Positions 60,088-64,000 of a stretch of 64,000 nucleotides of DNA are shown piece by piece. The notes under the pieces were generated by a model, which saw nothing but the letters and a program-made list of their open reading frames with translations, ran no database searches and had not been told where the DNA came from. The stretch is from the NCBI GenBank assembly GCA_930633525.1, contig CAKNFP010000002.1, positions 1 through 64,000 of the forward strand, given 5' to 3'. Source of the stretch: Hyphomicrobiales bacterium. GTDB taxonomy: Bacteria > Pseudomonadota > Alphaproteobacteria > Rhizobiales > Beijerinckiaceae. The stretch's first letter is position 1. Every line of letters starts with the position of its first letter. The position numbers and the translations under genes were made by a program.

Positions 60088-60102
60088 TTCCGATAGTCGG
60101 AA
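60088..60102. promoter_or_regulatory. Palindromic operator at the iclR / SDR divergent promoter
   Basis: TTCCGATAGTCGGAA has perfect 6-base arms TTCCGA/TCGGAA around TAG, three bases from the iclR start codon. TTCCG...CGGAA-type dyads are usual for IclR regulators. Binding would block translation initiation or transcription of iclR and may affect the SDR gene starting at 60197. Confidence 0.65.
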
Positions 60103-60196
60103 TACTTGCCACTGTCAAGTTCTGACATATGAAATCGTCTTGACGCATTGGACCCTCTCTGGTCTCTTTTGTGAAATTCCAGAGAGGAAAGACGAA

Positions 60197-60895
60197 TTGA
60201 GCATTGCCTTGATCACGGGGGCTTCCCGTGGGATCGGCCGCGCTATCGCACTCGAATTGCGCCGGCACGGCTTCTCCATCGCCCTCGCTGTCCGCGACCC
60301 CTCCCGTATCCCGGACGAGCTTGTCGGCGAGAACGCCGCCGTCTTCGCCTATGATGCTGAAAAGGGCGAGGAAAACGCCCTCGTCGATGCTGTCGTCACG
60401 CGCTTTGGCGGCCTCGACGCGCTCGTTCTCAACGCCGGAATCCTTGGCCATGTAGGCCTTGAAGCTGAGGATGAGGCAGCCGAGGATGCGATGCTCGACG
60501 CCCTTCTCGATATCAATGTGAAGGCTCCATTCCGGCTCGCACGCGCCGCATTTCCGGTTCTCAAACAGAGCGGTCGCGGACGTGTCGTCACCGTCGCTTC
60601 GTTGTCGGGCAAGCGCGTGATGGGCCTCAATGTCGGCTACCAGATGTCCAAACATGCCGTGATGGCGCTGAGCCACGCCATCCGACGCGCCGGCTGGGAG
60701 CATGGTATTCGCGCCTTCGCGCTGTGCCCCGGCTACGTCAGCACCGAGATGACTTCCGATGTTCCCTCCGTGGCCCAGGATGAAATGATCCAGGCTGAGG
60801 ATCTGGCGCGGCTCGTGGGTACTGTAGTAACGCTTCCAAATACTGCAGCGATTGCCGAATTATTGGTCAATTGCCGCTACGAACACACGCTTTGA
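60197..60895 (+). CDS. Short-chain dehydrogenase/reductase (SDR)
   Basis: Classical SDR of 232 residues. It begins at a TTG (60197) so that the Rossmann strand starts at once: MSIALITGASRGIGRAIALE. LNAG replaces the usual NNAG. The catalytic Tyr-Lys are in GYQMSKHAVMALSHAIRRAG, with Ser in VTVASLSGKRVMG. GAGG lies 10 bases before the TTG. A far longer upstream frame is antisense to the iclR gene and not meaningful. It is the first plus-strand gene after the IclR divergon, with hydantoinase genes 160 bases downstream, so it may reduce or oxidise an intermediate of the same pathway. Confidence 0.88.
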   Translation: MSIALITGASRGIGRAIALELRRHGFSIALAVRDPSRIPDELVGENAAVFAYDAEKGEENALVDAVVTRFGGLDALVLNAGILGHVGLEAEDEAAEDAMLDALLDINVKAPFRLARAAFPVLKQSGRGRVVTVASLSGKRVMGLNVGYQMSKHAVMALSHAIRRAGWEHGIRAFALCPGYVSTEMTSDVPSVAQDEMIQAEDLARLVGTVVTLPNTAAIAELLVNCRYEHTL

Positions 60896-61054
60896 CGCGT
60901 TAAGCTGGCCTTCGGGGCATCATTAGGCCCGAGGCCTGTGTCATATCAGCGATACTCGCGTTGCTCCGTGTGGCGGACGCGATGTCTTTGCCGGGTTGCG
61001 GACGCAGAAGCGGTCCGCTTCCGGTGTGGATTCTATCCGAGGAGAGACAAGGCC

Positions 61055-63106
61055 ATGGTCTGGAGAATTGGCGTCGATTCAGGCGGCACCTTCACCGACG
61101 TTTGTATGTTCGAGGACAACAGCGGGGAAGTCGTGGTCTGGAAGGTGTCGTCAACGCCGGATGATCCGTCGCGTGGTATTTCGGAGGGTGTTCAGCAAGG
61201 TATTGAGAAGATCGGCATTGCGGCGAGCGATATCGCCTATCTCGGCCATGGAACGACTGTTGGCACCAATGCGCTGATCCAGCACAAAGGCGTCAAGACA
61301 GGCCTCGTGACTACGGAAGGATTTCGCGACCTTCTCGAGATCGGTCGCCAGAAGCGGCCGGACCTCTATGATCTCAATGCCGAAAAGCCGGAGGTGCTGG
61401 TAGCCCGTTCCCTGCGCCTGGAGGTGCCTGAGCGCGTGCGCCATGATGGCCGCATCGAGACGGCGCTCGATGAGACGGCCGTGCGCGAGGCAGCCCGAAC
61501 CCTGAAGGAGGCGGGGGTGGCCGCCGTCGCGGTCTCCTTCCTCTATGGTTTCGTGCGTACCGCACATGAGGCGCGTGTTCTCGATATCCTGAAGGAGGAG
61601 TTGCCGGACGTATTCCTGTCCGCAGGTCATGAAGTCGCGCCGGAGTTTCGCGAATACGAACGCATGTCGACTGCCGTCGTGAATGCCTATCTCGGCCCGG
61701 TCATGGAGAAATACATCCATCGACTGGCGAGCCGGCTCAAGGAACTCGGACTGAAGGTCGCGCCGCATCTCACGCAATCGAACGGCGGCGTTATCGGTTT
61801 CGAGCAGGCGGCGCGGTTACCCGTGCGCACGGTGCTCTCCGGGCCCTCCACGGGCGTGGTCGCCGCTCAGGCCATCGGCCAGATGACGGGCATGGAACGC
61901 CTTATAACCTTTGACATGGGCGGCACATCGACGGACGTCGCCCTGTTGCACGATGGCCAGTGCCGCCTGACCAGCGAGGCGATCGTCCATGGCTATCCGA
62001 TCAAGGCGCCGATGCTCGATATCCATACCGTCGGCGCAGGCGGCGGTTCGATCGCCCATATCGACACGGGCGGGCTCCTGAAGGTCGGCCCGCAGAGCTG
62101 CGGCGCTTTCCCCGGCCCGGTCTGCTACGACAAGGGCCAGGCGGAGCCGGCGGTGACGGACGCCAATGTCGTCCTGCAGACCCTGAACCCGACGCATCTG
62201 CTCGCAGGCCGCATGGCGATCCGCCAGGATCTCTCGAAGGCGGCGATCGGACGCCTGGCCGAGAAGCTCGGCATGGATCTCATGGCGACGGCGCAGGGCA
62301 TCATTTCGGTGGTAACGGCGAATATGGCGCGCGCCATCCGCGTCATCTCCGTGCAGCGCGGCCATGATCCGCGCGACTATGCGCTCGCCGCCTTCGGCGG
62401 TGCAGGGCCGCTGCATGCCGCGCGGCTGGCGCGCGAGCTCGATATGAAGCGTATCCTGGTGCCGCGCTACCCCGGCATCCTCTGTGCCATGGGGCTCCTG
62501 CTCACCGATCTGCGCGCGGATTTCGCGACGACGCGGCTGATGGTGTTGAAGACCGATATCCTGCCCACAATCGAGGAAGCCTTCGCCGGCCTCATCAAGG
62601 ATGGCGACGGCTGGCTCGAAAACGAGGGCATCCTGCCCGCCTCCCGCCGCCTGACGCGCACCGTCGACATGCGCTACCAGGGTCAGAATTACGAACTCTC
62701 GATCCCGCTGCCGGATGGACCGGTCACCAAGGCAACGCTCGATGCGCTGGCCGCCGGTTTCGAGGCCGCCCACAAGCGCATGTACGGCTTCATCGCCGAG
62801 GGTGAGACCATCCAGCTCGTGACCTTCCGCGTCGAGGCCGCAGGTGTCGTCCGCAAGGCCCGCTTCGAGCCGATGACCGACCAGGGTGCGGATGCGTCCT
62901 CGGCGCGGGTTGGATCGCGCGAGGTCTGGATGCCCGAGGCGGGCGGCTTCGTGACATGCCCCGTCTATTCTCGTGAAGCCCTCGCCACGGGCAACCGCAT
63001 CGAGGGGCCGGCCATCGTCGAGCAGATGGACACGACCACCGTCGTGCTCCCCGGCATGAAGGCCCACGTCGACCCCTATCTCAACCTGATCCTGGAAGAC
63101 GCATGA
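61055..63106 (+). CDS. hyuA: Hydantoinase/oxoprolinase family protein, A subunit
   Basis: ATP-dependent cyclic-amide hydrolase subunit of 683 residues, family of N-methylhydantoinase A and 5-oxoprolinase N-half. Phosphate-binding start WRIGVDSGGTFTDVCMFEDN, YLGHGTTVGTNALIQHKGVK, TEGFRDLLEIGRQKRPDLYD, the second nucleotide motif ITFDMGGTSTDVALLHDGQC, VGAGGGSIAHIDTGGLLKVG, and FGGAGPLHAARLARELDMKR are all present. The ATG at 61055 follows GAGGAGAG by 8 bases. It overlaps the B-subunit start (ATGA at 63103-63106). Members act on hydantoins, oxoproline, or carboxylate ketones such as acetone and acetophenone carboxylases, so the substrate stays open. Confidence 0.93.
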   Translation: MVWRIGVDSGGTFTDVCMFEDNSGEVVVWKVSSTPDDPSRGISEGVQQGIEKIGIAASDIAYLGHGTTVGTNALIQHKGVKTGLVTTEGFRDLLEIGRQKRPDLYDLNAEKPEVLVARSLRLEVPERVRHDGRIETALDETAVREAARTLKEAGVAAVAVSFLYGFVRTAHEARVLDILKEELPDVFLSAGHEVAPEFREYERMSTAVVNAYLGPVMEKYIHRLASRLKELGLKVAPHLTQSNGGVIGFEQAARLPVRTVLSGPSTGVVAAQAIGQMTGMERLITFDMGGTSTDVALLHDGQCRLTSEAIVHGYPIKAPMLDIHTVGAGGGSIAHIDTGGLLKVGPQSCGAFPGPVCYDKGQAEPAVTDANVVLQTLNPTHLLAGRMAIRQDLSKAAIGRLAEKLGMDLMATAQGIISVVTANMARAIRVISVQRGHDPRDYALAAFGGAGPLHAARLARELDMKRILVPRYPGILCAMGLLLTDLRADFATTRLMVLKTDILPTIEEAFAGLIKDGDGWLENEGILPASRRLTRTVDMRYQGQNYELSIPLPDGPVTKATLDALAAGFEAAHKRMYGFIAEGETIQLVTFRVEAAGVVRKARFEPMTDQGADASSARVGSREVWMPEAGGFVTCPVYSREALATGNRIEGPAIVEQMDTTTVVLPGMKAHVDPYLNLILEDA

Positions 63107-64000
63107 ACCAGCTTGTCGCCTCCCGCCAGCGCGTGGCGATCGATCCGATCACCGTCGAGGTCATCGGCAGCGCGCTCTCCTCCATCGTGGAAGAGATGGG
63201 CGAGGCTCTCGTCCGCGCCAGCTATTCCACCAATATCAAGGAGCGCCGCGACTGCTCGACGGCTCTGTTCACGATCAACGGCGAGACGCTCTGCCAGGCT
63301 GAGCACATCCCGATGCATCTCGGCTCGTTCCTCGCCATGATCCCGCTGATCACCAGGCGATTTCCCGTGGCCGAAATGCAGCCTGGCGACGTCTTCATCG
63401 GCAATGACGCCTATGAGGGCGGCGGTACCCATCTGCCGGATATCGTGCTCGCGGAGCCGATCTTTTTCGAGACGGAGATCGTGGCCTGGGCGATCAACAC
63501 CGCCCACCATTCCGATTTCGCCGATCGCGGCCACGCGCATATCTATCAGGAGGGCATCCGCATCCCGCCGATCCGGCTTTACCGGGCCGGCACACTGCAA
63601 AAAGACGTGCAGGATCTCATCCTGCTCAACTGCCAGGTGCCGCGCGAGCGCCTGTCGGACCTGCGCGCCCAGATGGCGGCCAACCGTCTCGGTGTGCAGC
63701 GCATGCAGGCGCTGTGCGAGAAATACGGCCGGGATATCGTATTGTCCGCTGGCGACGCGCTGATGGACTATGCCGAACGCAAGATGCGCGCGGGCATTTC
63801 GACCATTCCGGACGGGACCTATACTTTCGCGGATGTCTATGACAATCCCGAATTCGACGGCGAGGTGCCGCTGTCCATTTCGGTGACTGTCGATGGCGAC
63901 GCGATGCGTCTCCATTTCGATGCGCCGCCGCAGATGCGCGCCGGCTTCAACATGACCTATACCGCGCTTCTCTCGACGGTCTATTATGCCGTGAAGACCG
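63103..64000 (+). CDS. hyuB: Hydantoinase/oxoprolinase family protein, B subunit (partial, 3' end beyond window)
   Basis: The first 299 codons of the B subunit are visible (full proteins are about 550-600 residues). It begins MNQLVASRQRVAIDPITVEV followed by IGSALSSIVEEMGEALVRAS and YSTNIKERRDCSTALF. FIGNDAYEGGGTHLPDIVLA and WAINTAHHSDFADRGHAHIY hold the conserved Asp/His cluster expected to bind metal in this family. The ATG overlaps the A-subunit stop, a usual arrangement for obligate partners. The reading frame is open to the window end. Confidence 0.93.
   Translation, partial: MNQLVASRQRVAIDPITVEVIGSALSSIVEEMGEALVRASYSTNIKERRDCSTALFTINGETLCQAEHIPMHLGSFLAMIPLITRRFPVAEMQPGDVFIGNDAYEGGGTHLPDIVLAEPIFFETEIVAWAINTAHHSDFADRGHAHIYQEGIRIPPIRLYRAGTLQKDVQDLILLNCQVPRERLSDLRAQMAANRLGVQRMQALCEKYGRDIVLSAGDALMDYAERKMRAGISTIPDGTYTFADVYDNPEFDGEVPLSISVTVDGDAMRLHFDAPPQMRAGFNMTYTALLSTVYYAVKT

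Overview
The window is GC-rich, almost fully coding DNA with short or overlapping gene junctions. It contains many FCD-type GntR regulators, TRAP and ABC importers, and CoA-ester and oxidoreductase genes. This gene style, together with intergenic palindromes of a kind I associate with the order, points to a soil or plant-associated alphaproteobacterium, probably Hyphomicrobiales. I cannot name the genus. No rRNA, tRNA, CRISPR array or insertion sequence was seen.

Layout. (1) 1-3846, minus: a GntR regulator followed by two tandem, very similar peptide-type (family 5) binding proteins, the second cut by the window edge; a double palindromic operator precedes the regulator. (2) 4062-11363: a GntR regulator divergent from a plus-strand cluster of CaiB-type CoA-transferase, enoyl-CoA hydratase, a binding-protein-like protein without signal peptide, and a TRAP importer (DctP, DctQ, DctM). 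(3) 24985-11471, minus: about 13.5 kb of co-directional genes encoding a zinc alcohol dehydrogenase, quinone-oxidoreductase-type enzyme, ThDP enzyme, branched-chain-type ABC importer with a permease-ATPase fusion, SDR, shikimate-dehydrogenase-like protein, GMC oxidoreductase and thiolase, with a divergent GntR regulator at 25125. Three small in-frame tandem duplications sit at gene ends in this operon. (4) 25839-27660: an AT-rich insert with one OLD-type ATPase/TOPRIM protein, a likely phage-defence gene, beside a housekeeping-type ABC-F gene.

(5) 29454-36257: FadR-like regulator, sugar-type ABC importer without its ATPase, a TIM-barrel epimerase/isomerase and a fused DhaK-DhaL ketose kinase. 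(6) 37001-42694: alpha/beta hydrolase, acyl-CoA dehydrogenase, acyl-CoA ligase, opine-dehydrogenase-like protein and 3-hydroxyacyl-CoA dehydrogenase. (7) 42720-53712: a sulfur-acquisition block with Rrf2 regulator, CysE, sulfonate-type ABC importer, two flavin monooxygenases, two TauA-like binding proteins, and an AprA-like flavoprotein with a two-cluster ferredoxin. (8) 53757-64000: a NicX-like ring-cleavage dioxygenase, MarR and IclR regulators, a second nitrate/taurine-type ABC importer, an SDR and hydantoinase/oxoprolinase A and B (B cut by the edge), which together suggest uptake and opening of an N-heterocycle or cyclic amide.

The strongest leads are: a 17-base element shared in opposite orientation between the promoters of blocks 6 and 8; phased ACTAA repeats in the sulfur divergon, with a further copy before cysE; the composite sulfur cluster with its flavoprotein-ferredoxin pair; the NicX-like protein with a complete metal set next to an importer and hydantoinase genes; and the lone OLD-type defence gene.
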